64,000 nucleotides of DNA. Source: Lasiosphaeria ovina (taxonomy: Eukaryota > Ascomycota > Sordariomycetes > Sordariales > Lasiosphaeriaceae). Each line of letters opens with the position of its first letter. The stretch's first letter is position 1. Location of the stretch: NCBI GenBank assembly GCA_033439765.1, contig JAULSN010000001.1, positions 4,712,001 to 4,776,000 of the forward strand. Reading direction: 5' to 3'. Position numbers and translations under genes: made by a program. The notes under the pieces are model-generated. The model did not search any database, had not been told where the DNA came from, and worked only from the letters and a program-made list of their open reading frames with translations. Below, in pieces: positions 23,670 to 37,359 of this stretch.

Positions 23670-26600
23670 GGGCGCCTGTACGAACGGGTCTTTGGGAGTC
23701 CGTGCTGCAGGTGTTGATGATCGGGGTTTCGATTGCTATGAGCGAGAGCCTCGGCACGGATTTGTATCGAAGCGATGCCTCCCTTTGCTAGGCTCTTATT
23801 AGCATACTGGGGACCGATGCGCAGTCAATAACATGACCCCAATGGTCTTCCTACTTGTGCTTGGTGCCACTATATGTTGTGTTTGGTTACGCAACCACGG
23901 CACAGGAACGACATGCACGCGGTGAATTTATGGCCATCTTCGTGCTTATGTTATTGATGGGTTTGTTTACTTTTGCCCCTGGGGTGTACTACCAGTGTCC
24001 AGATCACTATATATTCCAGAAATAGCACAAGGCTATTAATTCTACCCGCCATACGAGACTAAGGAAGAAGTAAAACAGAATTGCAGCGGTAGGATAAGAA
24101 AATAAACCATCTGCAATAGCACGGTACCTAGGTAGGTAAATTGGAGCTCGAGGATTGGAACCGTTTCCCACCCCTTTGTATCCAAACCGTAGAATCCAGA
24201 CCTCGGAAGTCCATAGATCCCAGCTGCGGGAAACGCCACATCAACACACTCGAAAAGGAAAAAAAGTAAAAGAGCGTCTTGTTCTCCTTCTATGTCCATA
24301 GAGAAGCCGAGCAAAGCCTGCTCCGCCGCCATTGGCTGCAGCAGAACCCATATCTTATCTCCAGTGAGGGAGGGTCTAGCCTCTGGCCCGCCGTCAAAGG
24401 GGGCTCAGGCTGAGAAAGACGAGAAGCCGGCCCGGTTCACGGTCGATGACGCACGTGGCGCCTGGCCGTCAAAGAAAGCACCATCAGCCTCCCTTTCCTT
24501 CTCCACTCGTATCAACAAACAACCGGCCTGCCTTTGCTCGCCTCCACATGATTCCTTACTAAGAGCCAACGAACAGGCGTTTGGTCCCCGAGGACGGGAC
24601 GCGCATCGGACTCGGAGGGGATGTGGTGGTCGGAATCCCGGGCTTCGGTGCCGAGGAGCAGACAAAGAAAATGGTGGACGGTGAAGACGTTCTCCACCTT
24701 CCCTTTCCCATGCCGCGAGGGGTGAGTGCGCACTGTTTCAAACCCAACAGCTGCAGAGGGAGGCGGATCCACATGGGAATTCTGTACCGTGTTGTGCTCG
24801 GGAGAAGGCACACCGCTAGGCTGGAATAGGCTGTTGGTAGTGGTGGTGGCCGCGGGAAGAGCCGTGCCTGTCTGGCCAACCCTCACTACCTTAGCTATCT
24901 ACGACATAAGCTCTTTTTTCTTTCATGCGTGATACAGGTGAGCGGAAGTGTTGCTGTTGGAAGGAAGCGGGTGGGCGGGGTCGACTCTTTTCCCCGTCCG
25001 GGGCCGCAGCCGCATGACAAGGTCGTTCGCGGTTCCGCTTACCCCCAGAAGGGCCAAAGCGGAATTCACATGGGGGTTCTTAGCCTAGCTTGCATGTTGA
25101 GGGAACTTGGGGTGATGCTAATGCATGTTTTGACGCAGCTTGCAGGCGGGGAAGCACCGCTAGATGTATGCAAGGCCCAGGATGAGCATGGCTTTGGATG
25201 ACATTTGCCCAGTCGTAAAAAGGGAAGGAGAAAACAAGTAAAATAAAATAACGACAACATCTTAAACTCCGTACTGTGCTAGATATAGACAGTATTACTT
25301 TTATTTTTATCTCGGATTTTAGGTATTTATTTATGTATATGATGTGCATTCCCAACCGCACCGAACCCAACGCCTTTCACGAAGGCCTATTGCCCAAGCC
25401 AGCACGAAAAAAACAAGACCAAAAACCAACCCCCGCCTAGCCCCGGTCTAAAAACACCAAGCTGAGAGAGAACTGTGGTATCGATCCGAAGAAGCTGGAA
25501 AGGGGGAGGGGGGAAGAGAGGAAAGGAGTTGAAGATATTAAAGGACTCTGCCCCCTCCCCCCCCCAAAAAAAAAACACCAAAAGACTTCTTCTCGAATCC
25601 ACTCTCAGCCCATGCCCGTGAAGAATCCCCCTTCGACAACCAGGTTATATGATGTATGTACGTATATAACCCCATCTCACACCCACTCACTAACCCACCC
25701 ACTCGCTCGCTCGCGATCGCAACGCCCCCATGGCCTCCAAGAAACAACAACCCAACCCAGCTCCAGAGCAAAGCCCAAAACAACAGAACAGTAGGCCATA
25801 AAGTCGCACCGTTTTTATGTGTGTATGCTCTCGCTGCGCCAACCAACCAGCCAGCCAACTAGCCAGCTAGCAAGCAAGCAAGCCGTTCATGGTCATCATC
25901 ATCATCATCATCAGAAAAAAAGGCCCAAGAGAAAAGATAACAAAAAAATGATTTCCATGCCATTGATGATATCAGTCAGGCTGAGCAATAATATCAAGAA
26001 GAACCAGAACCAGAACCAGAACCAGACAGGCAAGGCAAGCAGAAGGCGGCGGCTATGCTTCTCTTTTTTTTTTTTTCTTAGAAAAAAAAACCCCCCTCCA
26101 AAAATATAAGGGATAAAAAAAGACATGCCGACCACAAGAGACCAATTACTTATGTAGTTGCTAATAATCCTTTGCTGCTGCTGCCTTGCCCTGCCCTACC
26201 CTGCCCTGTCCTGCCATATAAAAAGATCGCTCCTCTGTAATGCGCGCGGAAATGCAATTGTGAGTGTGTGTGTGTGTGCTAGGCCAAACGATGCCAATCA
26301 GAGAGAAAGAAGAAAAAAAAGGCGAGGTGATAAAAAAAGAATTTGGGACAATAACAAAAAAAAAAGCCGCACAAGAATCCCTCCCATATCACTTCCATGT
26401 ATGCTTTTCTCACAACCTCCCACTCTAACCTTTTTATTCTGGGGCCAACTTCGTTCCACATTTTCCCTTTTGGGAACCTGGGCGGAAACAAAACGGGACA
26501 GTAAAAAAAAACCCTTGCCGTTTTGGGAAGCGATGCTCTCGAAATCCGTAAATCCAGACGCTCGTTGCTCTGCCCATACATAACATGCGCTAGCAGTGTG

Positions 26601-27314
26601 TTGCTGCACCGCATTCCGACCAGCAACACCAAGCCAACACTAAAAAAGCCGGAGATGCTGTCAAGGGAAAAAAACCTCTTCACGAGGTAAGCCCGCTAAA
26701 CACCGACTATGCTGTAACATCGCTTATAGGCCGCCGCTTCTTCCTTTTCTTCTTCTTTAGGGTATGGGCGTGTTTTCCGTCTCCGAGGTTTTCCTTTTGA
26801 GGACCACCGTTCCCGTCTATAAAACAACAATAAGCATATCAATGACAAGAAACCCGATTGAAAATGTCTTTCTCCATGCCCAAGCACGTCGACCCGCTGT
26901 CTATGCCGAAATTTCATCTCGCAGAAGAAAAAAAGACGCTTCGCCGCAAGGCCAAAACATATATCCGCATGCCTTGTATCTCTGGGCATCCACTCTTTCA
27001 TCTTCTCGCCAACTTCCACACGCAGACTGCGAGGGTGAGGGTGAATCGTCACTTCTCAAACCCCGGGGCAAAGTCTCTGCGCCACTAGATAGCAACCGTG
27101 CTATGCTGCTGCGCTCCGAGTGCGAGATCCTGAACAAACTGTCCAATATAGGGCCTTATCTTTCGGTCTGGGAGGACCTGACCGTGGACAATTATCCAAG
27201 AAAGCCATGTCTTGTTCGGTCGCAGGTCTGGGGTTTTCTTCGAAATTAGAGCAGAAGTTGGGCGCGGCCTCGAGCAGGCCATCTGGTGACAGACAACAGC
27301 TACCAGCTCCACTC
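23670..27314. other. Gene-free 3.6-kb convergent region rich in homopolymers
   Basis: Lies between the 3' ends of the F-box-like gene (+) and the poly(A) polymerase gene (-). It contains many A, T and C runs (for example 25550-25580, 26060-26100 and 26330-26370). No reading frame resembles a protein family and no RNA gene was recognised. It is long for a convergent gap and may hold a lost gene or non-coding transcripts. Confidence 0.5.
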
Positions 27315-30300
27315 TCAACCACCCTTGCGGTCGGAATCGTTCTTTGGCAACTGCTCGCCCTGGGTAAAGCCATTGACAGTATTCTTCGGATCAGCTGTGC
27401 CCTTTTTGCGTGGCTTCGGTTTTTGCCAGGGCCCAAATGCCTCGCTCTGGCTCTTGACACCACGCGTGTGCCCGTTCTCTTTTGCCACGCCATTGACTCT
27501 CGGGTCCACGACAGGAGAGCGGCTCGCGCCGTCGTTTTTGGCCGAGGGGCCGGTGGGTGGCGTCTTCGACGACACAGGCTTTTGGGTAGCCTTTGAGGCC
27601 TCCACCTTGGGCTCCCTCGCCTGCCTGCCTAGAGATGGTGATACAATGGGCGGCGCGTCAAATCTTCGTACGGCGGTTGGCGACGGGGTGCGGTGCTCGT
27701 ATACGGGCGAAAGGTGCTGCAGCTCTGGAGCAACCGTGAACTCGCCCGTAGCCAGGTCCAACGGCGCAATGCCACTCTGCTGTTGGCGCGAGATGACCCG
27801 CGATCTGCCACCTGACGGAGGAGAAAACCCAACTATCCCGTTACTTTCGCCACCCACCACCTGGTAAGGAACTCCCGAATGCAGGGCGGTACCCATCATC
27901 AGACGCTGGTTGATCGATGCATCAGGCGTAACATGGGCCGTTGTGGGAGTACGACTGCCCGATGAACCATTCGCTATTACCGGCCGGTCTGGAAATGATG
28001 GGGGGCTAGGCTCCACACTCCCCGCCGGGTGAACACCACGTTGATCCACCCATGAACCACTGATACCCAACCCCTGGCTGATGTGCAGCGGGTTATCAAA
28101 GTTTCCGTCGTCTGACGCTGTGCGCTCCGAACTTGGCGTTTGGCGGCTAGAGCTCGAGGCTGAGCCTGAGTTCGGCGCCGTACCATTGACCACAACCGGG
28201 CCGCGACTCGCCATCAACTTGCTGTTTATCTGCTGGAAGGGGGCCGATGTGAGCGGAGCCGAGCTTGTCCCGACCGAGAAGGCTCTAGCATGTCCTAGGG
28301 GGGAAGGCGACCTGGACGTCCGCTTCATTCTCCGGTCGAGGATCGATTGCGGAAGCTGGTCCTGTGACAACCGACGGCGTCCCGATACACCCTGGCCCAG
28401 ATCACCAAACGACGGTATGGGAGGGCTAGGGAAGATGCCACTCTTCTGAGGGGGGCTTGATGCCTCATTGACATAGTAGCCAATGTAACGGGGGCCGTCA
28501 TCCTCTGGCGGCGAGTCCGTTACTGCCTTGGCCGGTGCATCGTCAAAGTCTACATCGGCAGCCTCATCCGCCATGAAACTTGGAATGGGAACACCGTTGA
28601 CGTGCCGCTGCTGCGACGCCGACTGTCCATTCTGAGCCCGGCTTGGTGCAGGGTTTCCAGGTATGGCCTGAGACCCGACCATTGATGTTCTTGACGCTGG
28701 CTGGGATTGCGACCTAAGGGCACCGCTACCGGCCCCGGCGCCTGCATCTGTCGTTGCCGCAGTTCGGTGAAGGCTTCTTCTGAAATCTGACAACCCGTTT
28801 GCCGCGGCAGTGGCCGTCGCAGGCGAGGATGGATACGTGGTGAAGCCAGGGTGGAAGTACGCCGGGTGCTGAATTGGAAATCCAAAGCCGTAGATCAGCT
28901 CCGGCCGAATAGGGGCTGTCAAAGGCGGATTGTCGAAAGAATTCGTCCGGGACCTATCCGTGGCTTGCGTTGACCCGCCTTGCATCCGCTGAGCGTGCGC
29001 GAGCACTTGCTGCTGGTTGATCTGCTGGGCCTGCGTGTATAGTTGGAATCGCAGGTTGGTTTCGTGCGCAGCCAAGGCGTTGAGCGATGAAGCAAGTAAC
29101 TCCTGAGGCACCCCAATCGGAGGGTGCGGGGCCTGGTACCACAGGATTTCTTGCCCGCCCATGGTTGTGGGCATCCCTTGCGGCGGGAATGTCCCGTTTG
29201 TGTCGTAAGCAGCTACGCTTGAAGACGCACGGCGACTGGAGTTCCCATTCCGGTTGAACTGCCGGTTTGCACGGTACCCACCCCGACCGCCACGGCCCCC
29301 ATTCTGCTGAGACGAGCTCCTGACAAGTATCGGCCTGGGCGCCTGTGCGGCGGGCTTATGATATACCCGTTCTTCTTCTTTGGGGAACACGTATTCCTCA
29401 CAGCATTCTGCGAGCTTGCCTTCAGAAATCAGACTAAAGGCCCTCCGCAACTCCAAATGAAGCCCCCGAAACGACGTGTCGTCTGCCGTATTGCCGAGGT
29501 TCCGCACCGTATTGAACGGCTCCTCGATGCAGAGCACGTTATTGGAATGGAGATGCCATTTTTTCTCTGTTTTGGTGATTGTTTTCCCAAGTCGTATCGA
29601 GAGCGCATGGTTGCCGTAGTCAAACTCGTGTGCGTAGAATCGAAAAAAGTGGAACAAAAGATTGGCCAAGGTTTCCTTGTTCTTTGATCCGAAACCGCGC
29701 AGTTTTTCCAAGTCGTCGGCAAACTCGCTCCGTGTCCCGTCGGGCCTCGGGAGCTTCAGCTGGTGCTTCTGGTGGAGTGCTGGAAGCACAGGAGGGTCCC
29801 GTAGCTGAAGAAAGGCAATGATCATGCAGATCCACGTATAGGAACTCAAGGTCCCACCAAATGCTACAACAGTGAGAAGAGGCTTCCAGGCATGACAGTT
29901 TACGACAACTTACCTGCGTCATTGACAATCCTCTTACGCGTCCAGTATTTGATAATCATGGCCAGAGGTCGCACTCGCTCGTCGGTTTCGACATACGTAC
30001 GGACCATCCGTGTGTTCTCCAGCGCCAACGTGTTGTTGACGTTCATGTCGCAAGCCAAGTTGAGCTCTGGGTCCCAAATCTTGACAATGGGCACCTTTGC
30101 CGAAGAAACACAGACGACCTTTTCCATACCATCTGATATCGGTCAGTCTCGCGGATTGAAGAGATGGGGCAGAAATGTCATACGCCTATCCAGCAGATCT
30201 GCGATCAAGCACACGTTTTCCAACTCTCGCCAGGGGGTTGTGATACAGATATCAACTATTTCTCGTCAGTTTTGAAGCCCAGAACACCATGGACCGAGAA

Positions 30301-31349
30301 AACAAACCATCAGAATCATCAGAACACAGGAGATTGCCAGACGACCCGAATAGGTGTACTCGAATGTCGTGCCCCGGCCATTCCTGATTGAATAGCCTCT
30401 CCAGCTTCGCGACCAGGTTGCGCCGATTGATTTCAACTTCATTAGTTGGCAATAACCTGTGGTAGAGTTCTCGCAAGTCTGTCTCGAGCCTTTTCTCGTC
30501 GTCCTCGGCTAACGTGCTCCTAATGAGACTCAGGTCGACCTTCTCCAATTTGTCTGTCCCTAAGTTGTAAGGCATCCGGCGCCGCGAGTAGGGGATGGCA
30601 GTCTCGAACCGGCAGCTTCCCAGCCGAGGAGGAAGCGGACGCAGCGAGGGAACATTACCGTTCGTCTCCGAGTAGGCCGAGCGAGGCGAGTGATTCTGTG
30701 TGGCGCCTGGCGACTGTTCTCGTGACTCAAATGAGTACTTGCGGGCATGTTGGTGTGGTGTGGATGGTACCGAGCTCGAGTGGATCGCGGGGAAATGGGA
30801 GGCATGGCTAGGAGCTGGCGGCGGTCGCGCGAGCAGCCCGTTGCTAGTGGGCTGCTCCGATTGTTGCCTTTTCCCCGACATTTTTGTGGGCTGCTCCTTC
30901 CCCGATGTTATGTGCGCGCGTTCGGCGATCTCCGTGGTCTTCGCTGTTCTATTCCCATGACAGCTTTGCACACCCTGCTTTGCGTGGTTGTCCTTGTTCG
31001 ACACCTTGGAGGAAGCCCTGGCCCGTGTCGTGGGCTGGGGATGCGACGTGAGCACCGGAGGGGGCGCTTGTGTTTGCAGCCCGCCACCGCCACCGCCTCC
31101 GCCTCGACTAGCTGAGATGAGTTTGTTGTATTGAAGGAGCTTGTCCTGGTAGAGCGAGGACTGGTGGGGGTACAAGATGGGTAGGAAATCCAGATGGGCT
31201 GGGAAATAACCCGGCGATGTCTCGGGCGACGTGGGCGACTGTACTCTAGGAGAAGTAGAGGCAGATGCGGCATGCGACCACGGGTTGGTCTGGTAAAGAT
31301 GTGAGGGTTCGGCCGTCGCGGGCAGGTCTTCCATTAAGATGAGCGCCAC
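27315..31349 (-). CDS. Non-canonical poly(A) polymerase, Cid13/Cid1-like nucleotidyltransferase
   Basis: Predicted cytoplasmic RNA 3'-nucleotidyltransferase adding A (or U) to transcripts. Four exons on the minus strand: 31349-30308, 30255-30184, 30132-29914 and 29863-27315; introns are 52, 51 and 50 nt, all phase 1; 1293 aa. The core has the signature HLFGSSGNLLCSDDSDVDIC with catalytic Asp347 and Asp349 and a third Asp at about 400 (CDMNVNN). It is followed by NDAAFGGTLSSYTWICMI and a PAP-associated segment near residues 580-595 (LHLELRRAFSLISEG). A 300-residue disordered N terminus and a ~690-residue Ser/Pro-rich C-terminal tail make it more than twice the length of fission-yeast Cid13. 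A second in-frame Met at 31334 is an alternative start. Poly(A) versus poly(U) activity cannot be decided. Confidence 0.88.
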
Positions 31350-34300
31350 CGTGTGGCTCCCGTTTTCTGAGGTCCGTGTCGCAGATCTGAATGTTTGGCA
31401 AGACCTTGCAACTCAGCAAGCCAGCCAGCAGGGGAATTTGGGACCGAAGCCGCCTCTTTCTTCAAACCGGGGAACGTGACTGGCCGGTAGTTTGTGCACG
31501 TTCCACCCAGAAAGCAGTTGTATATTCACAGGAGATGTGACAAATCGTGACGCGAATGCCCTAGTCCTAGGCCTTGGTGCTTGCAGTGACTGCCTTTCGG
31601 CGATGTCGACTCTGCTCTGTACCGGAAGGGTCGGGGCGCTTTGGGGCTCTTTGTCAACTTCGAATCGAGGCGCAACTAGGGGCCGGTTATCGGTTGTAGG
31701 TATCTTCGAATTCTTCTTAAATGGTCCCAGAGGGCGCGAGGATGTAGCGACAGAGACTGTGCCACATGTGTTGCCCCTTTCGTGGGGAATGTCCAACCTG
31801 TGTATCAAGTCTTGCCGTGGCGACGACTCTGAACCTAAAATTTCCCCGGTGCTCGAACGGCAAACGAAATGCCAGTTATTTTCGGGTCGGGGGTCGGCTT
31901 TGACCACTGCGCGGATATTTCCGAGGGTTGGCGTCGGCGTCGCTGTGTGGGGTTCCAGTCGGGCAGGATCGACTTGAAGGCAAAACAACCGAGTGCGATG
32001 CTTGGGGCAGCGAGGCGCAGGACGAGCAGCGTCGAGTGCCAACGGCTCCGAGCGTCGGTTGACGTTGTCGAAGTGCCCGAAATCCAGACGTCAAACGCCC
32101 CGTGGGGAGGAGATTGGTCGCGGGTCGAGAAGGGTGAACGAGACGTGAGCGAGATGTGAGCCGACCGTGAGGGAGCAGGACCGAACTGCGATCACCCACG
32201 AGCAATGCCGCACAACTCCGTCAACATGGAGGGGGAAACGCGCGTGGCTAGGAGGGCCTGGACATTCGCGAAGGCGTCGAGCAAAAAAAGTCAAGGGGTA
32301 AGAAATACAGCCGAATCAAGACGTGACAATACTGCAGCGAAACGATCGATCGGGACGCGTGACGATTTTCCTGACGGGCGAGATGCCAGCTGCCCAGGGG
32401 GAGGAAGGGGAGAGGAAGTGCAGAGGAAATATGTCGGGCGAAAGAGAAATTGATGTTAGGCCGGCGTCAGAGTGGACGATAGAACAGGGCGAGGTGGAGG
32501 GTCGCCGACAAGGAAAGCAAAGATGAAGAAGCGTGAGGTGGAGCGGAAGTCGGTCAAATTGGCATGCGGACCTTGGTCGCCCTACAGTCGACACACTGGC
32601 GCTCCAAGCAGGCGCTCTTGCGGCCAAGTGCACCCACCCTCACTCGCCCGCTAACAAAAAGGAGTGCCAATATTAATAACCCTGGACCTCAGGCTAGCCA
32701 GCCCACCACAGAGCACACTTCAGCCAGTCAGACGTGAGGTTGCACAGTACGGATTACGCTGCGAGGTCGACCGTCTGGTACCCCGCCGAGCCGGGGCCTA
32801 ACGAAGCTACAACTGCCCTGGCCTGGGATTCTTCATCAAAGCAAGAGTGTCTATCAAGTGTGTAGCAGGAGGCTTCCATTGTCAATACCATGCACCTAGG
32901 CTCGGAGTGCATCGCCGACACTTTCCTTTTTTTTTCTTCTCCTTCAGACGATGCACGCAGTGCGCTGGGGGCGCGGGCGTAGTACCGGCGCCCGTTAACT
33001 TTGCACAACCTGGATTCCATCGGATTTAAGGGCGCGACTCAGGTCCCGTCAATCTGGTGGCCCTCGTGCGCTTTGTCCCGCGTCTGCCTGCCCAATGCCC
33101 AATGCCTCCTCGTCGACTTGCTGAATAGCTGCATCTCATGCAAGCACCGGGCATTATGGCCGAAAGAAGATAGTAATGGGCCGTTCATTCACGTCTCGCC
33201 GACAGCCAGAGAGAGCCAGTGCCAGTGGCTTCTTTAGCGGTGCCTTGTTCCTTCTGCCGGCTCCCGAGCTCGTTTGCCGTTTGGTGCAAGCACTGTGCCC
33301 TTCTTTGCTCCTCCCTTCTTGCCGCCTCACCGGGCTGTCCTCACCACTGGAGGCGCGACTCGGTCGACAATACCTCTGCACTTCGCCTCCAGCACTGGGC
33401 AGGCGGTCACTGCGCTGACACCAACTCGGCATTGTACCTTACGTACCTTACGTTGGGCGGCAGGTTCCTGGGGTTCCTGGTTCCCGAGTTTGAAGCTATA
33501 GAGGGACCAAAGGAACCTCCAAACGCAAACGAAAAGTACACCGCGGACATTCAGATCGACATTTCACAATGCCTCTTCTCTTTCCGAGCTCCCTTTTTCC
33601 CATTCGACGCTCGCCTTGAATCGGCAACCCCCCGAGGTCTTCACCCGACAGTTGGTAGACCCCTGGGACAGTGCCGCACGCCGGCGAGAGGCCAGGTAAG
33701 TTGGGTCTGCACATACCCCAGGTTCCCATCCCTCTGGGATTCTCGGCGAAGGAAGGGCCACGCTCTCCCACCCGTCAAATACGGTGGACAGGCAAACTCC
33801 CCTCTTACTCTGCTTGCTTGTAGCAGCCCCCCGTGCATAAAGTCTCACTGCTCCGGCAATCTGGTCCTTTCTTAAGCTGCCCGGGCGGCTGGTCCAATCA
33901 AGGTCTGGCCGGCGGTAGGGCTGAGCCATGCAAGTGATACGAGGAACTGGATACGTATGCCCTCGCGGAAGCCGCAACATCGGCCTTGCGGCCCACGCCG
34001 AGTCTCTGGTAGACCCGGATTTAGACAGCTGTTTGTCTCCTCTCGGCTCGAAGAAGACCCATAAACAGAAGTTGCAGCTTCTCTCCAAGTGCTTGACGGC
34101 GCAGCACTCTGAATATCCGGACGCTCTAGCGTCGTGCATCAACGCACTACATCAAGGCCCCAACATCCTTCATCTGACGTCGTCGACTCGGCAACGGGTC
34201 TGTAGATCAGATGGCAAAACCTTCCGTCATGCAAGGTCTCAGAAACGGGCATGTCATCTTATTCAGGACAAGCAACAAGGCGTTATTGCTGCTGCTCACG

Positions 34301-36419
34301 CCGTTCTCGGTCGCAAATTTCCCAGTGCTGTGCCTTTGCGAGGCCTTTTACTTGGCTTCAGAGTGGCTTAATTAAAAGCGTCAAAGGCACTCTCAGCAAA
34401 CCGTCAAGAGATAGAGCAATCTTGTCGGGAATTCTGTGAGAAACTGACATCCGAAGTTATTGCCTCTCTCTGGGGCTGTCGGCCGTTTCGAGGTAGGCTT
34501 GTTGGCCGCTAAGCGACCCAAAAGGGATTTGCTGGTTTGGTTTTGGGGCGGCGTTCGTCAAAGATCGCCGTTGCGGTTGACTCGGGAGGGCCAAGGGGGG
34601 AGGGGGGGTTCCGCCAGTGCCGGGACCCTCCGCCTCTGGCTCCCCTTTCCTCGTCTTGGCGCTCGAACCATTCCCCGGCGCTTTGGAAACGAAACCTGGT
34701 TAGGTCATCAACAGTGTTGACGAAGTGGATGAGATTTGGGAAGCGCCGAAAAGTGCGCGCAGCTCTGTTCCAATTCTGGTTTCCCAAACTTTTTGGATGC
34801 GACGCTAATCGCAGACTAGGCCAGGTGTTCGACGCCGGTTCGCGGCGCGTCATTGCTGCTTGGCTGGGTCCCGTTCTTGTGGTAATGTATTTACCCCACA
34901 ACCTCTTTTCGAACCCTCCACACGACGGCCGTGGCTTTTCCTTTCACTCGACTGCCTTACCTTGGGTTTGGCCAGTGCAGTCGAAATCCAGATTGCAGAG
35001 TCATCAGAACTCGGATTGATCCAATTAGCCTGCTGCGGTGGCAGCGCCGTTCCCGCTGCTGCAGCAGGGCCTTCCGGGGTATGCACGCACACCTTCCTTG
35101 ACTCTTTGGACGCGGGCGGGACGGCGACAGGCTTTCATCCACATGCCACCAGTAATATGTCGCACGCAAACCAATCGGCCGTGTGTCTATTATTGTACCA
35201 CATAGTAGCAGCGGCAGTCGTTTCTGGCCCGCTTCCCCTTGTTACGGCAGCACGACCCCTCGCGCGCCGTGGTTACGCTCAACGCGAGGCAACTTCCATG
35301 GTACTACTAGGTACGGATATGTACAATACATACAGTACGCAATGGATGCACCAGCAGTCTTCTCAACTCGCCGGCTGTACAGCATCTCCCCCGGCTCCCC
35401 ATCCCTTAGTCTAGAATATGGGAGGACTACTGAGTCCAGTCGCTAGATTTGCGATACCTTGACGTTGCAACGGAGACACGCGCAAAGGGCAAAGGTCCTT
35501 TGGATGCCCCTCAGAGGCTCCCCACAGAGCAGTAAGGGTGTTGTCAGAAGCGAGCTGGGGTCGTTTACGCCGGCTCGTCTCTCCGCAAATTGGGGAGAAT
35601 CGGCAAGTCGTTTCTCCCCGCCGTCCTAATAAGAAGTGTACATGCTGCCAACTTTATGGCAACGTGCCTAGATTGCGGCTTCCAGAAGCCGCTGCTGCTT
35701 CTCTCGAGTGACAGGTGTTAGTCGGGTGACAATTATGCCGACATCGCAAATCTGCAAACGCTCGTCGGCCACAACGATGGAGGGTCCCAATTACCTAGAT
35801 CAAACTGCCTGACAGCTCACTGCCAATGTTTATTAACTCGCCGGCCGTTGGCTTTGATCTCCTAAAGAAAACGTTGTCAGCGTGACTTTCTTTGCCCCGC
35901 GATCCAACCGCCAATGAAAGGGACCGTTTCGTGTCCGTCCCCAGGGGCAAGCCCTCTGCACGTGGCAGGCGGGGTGGGGGTGCTACGTACCGAGTCCCGA
36001 CCGTCCAACATCAGGTCGTTTTTGGGGGGCTTCAAACCATGGCTGTCTCAGAATCAGCCAGGACTCTTACTCTTACTACACTCTCCTCTGCGTGGTCATT
36101 TTGGCCGTTGTTTCATGGTCTGCCCGACTCTGCAAGGGCTCATGGGACGTGTTTCCAATCTCCAATGGTTCGCAATTGCAATGTCGCCGTCGTCGCGCGC
36201 GGCCGGTGCTCGACGACTTTAGGTTTCCTTTCTTTGTCAACGCCTTCTCTGCACCACCGCTCCAGTGAACAACAGCCCGAAATTCTCCAGCGCATCACAT
36301 CACGGTGAGCCAGTGAGATTGTAGGTAAAAGGTCTGCAAGGGCACAAACAATCAAGCAGCCAGCCTCAACATCAGCCGGCGCTAAGGACGCCCGCCGCAC
36401 GGCGAAGCAACAGAACACC
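31350..36419. other. Gene-free 5-kb divergent region
   Basis: Between the poly(A) polymerase gene (-) and the peroxiredoxin-like gene (+). Frames up to about 200 codons occur on both strands, but none has recognisable motifs, consistent codon composition or good splice partners. The minus-strand frame at 31413-32042 directly abuts the poly(A) polymerase start and may be its 5' leader. A lineage-specific gene cannot be excluded. Confidence 0.45.
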
Positions 36420-37359
36420 ATGTTCTCCAAACTCGCCACCAAAGTGGCCATGAAGAAGGCAGGCATCTCGAGCGACTCGTTCAATTTCTCGTGGCCAGAC
36501 CTGAATGCCGGTGCAAAGTCTGTGTTTGGAGATGTCAGGAATTCGGTCGGCGGCGGCGACAGCGACAAGAGTGCCTGGCCGTCGTGGATGAGCGCGAGAG
36601 CTCTCCCTCTGACCGCGCAAGCCTGGCTTACTCCCCCGCCTCCCCCAATCCCCGTCGCCGACCCGCCCAAGGTCGGTGAGCTGACGCCGCTAGACCGCGA
36701 TCGCCAGCTCACCTTTGGCGGCGGCAACAAGGTTTTGGTGGTCTTTCTGCGGTGTGTCGGATGCGCCTGTACGTGCCGCCCTCCCTTGCCAGTTTGCCTT
36801 GGACCAAACCAACTGACCGTGCCGCACAGTTGCCCGCCAGACATTCCTCAACCTGCGAGCCCTCGCGGATCGCTACACGCAACTGACGTGCATCGCCGTC
36901 TCGCACTCGTCTTCTGAGGCCACCAAGCAGTGGCTGTCCCTCCTTGGCGGCGCCCGCAGCGTGCGCATCGTCATCGACGAGGACCGCGCCATCTACGCCG
37001 CTTGGGGGCTTGGGACTGGGAGCTTCTGGTACGTCATGAACCCGTCCAGCCAGGTCGCCGGGTTCAAGGAGAAGGGCTGGCTCGGCGCTGCCGTGGCAGG
37101 TGATCTCCAGCGCACCGGCTCCCAGCCGCAGCCGCAGCTGCAGCGCCGGCCTTCGTCCGGCCCGGCGGGCGCCAGCATGCAGTCGGACCCAGCCGCCACC
37201 ACTGCCGAGGGCCCTGCAACCACCATCGGCAACAAGTGGCAGCAGGCAGGCGCCTGGGCTGTCGATGGGCGGGGAAAGATCGTCTGGGGCGGGAAAGCGC
37301 TACGGGCTGACGACGTCATGAATTTGGACGCGGGCATCATGGCGCTGGGGCTCCTCTAG
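36420..37359 (+). CDS. Peroxiredoxin-like (AhpC/TSA, PRXL2-type) thioredoxin-fold protein
   Basis: Two exons, 36420-36768 and 36830-37359, with a 61-nt intron (GTACGT ... GCACAG) in phase 1, giving 292 aa. The thioredoxin-fold core has the strand NKVLVVFLR followed by C112-V-G-C115 and then ARQTFLNLRALADRY, the layout of AhpC/TSA-like and PRXL2 proteins, whose motif is commonly VGCPFA. It continues with LTCIAVSHSS, the RIVIDEDRAIYAAWGLG segment and a C-terminal WQQAGAWAVDGRGKIVWGG typical of these redox proteins. The N-terminal ~90 residues (FSKLATKVAMKKAGI) are conserved-looking but of unknown role. A low-complexity insert follows the WLGAAVAGD segment. It probably acts in thiol redox chemistry; the substrate is unknown. 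Confidence 0.82.

Noticed and set aside
31413..32042. A 209-codon minus-strand frame just upstream of the poly(A) polymerase
   Set aside because: It abuts the polymerase start, shows no family resemblance and is more likely the 5' leader; no splice joins it convincingly to the polymerase frame.
36140..36844. A 234-codon minus-strand frame over the peroxiredoxin-like gene
   Set aside because: It is antisense to a well-supported spliced gene and has no recognisable features.
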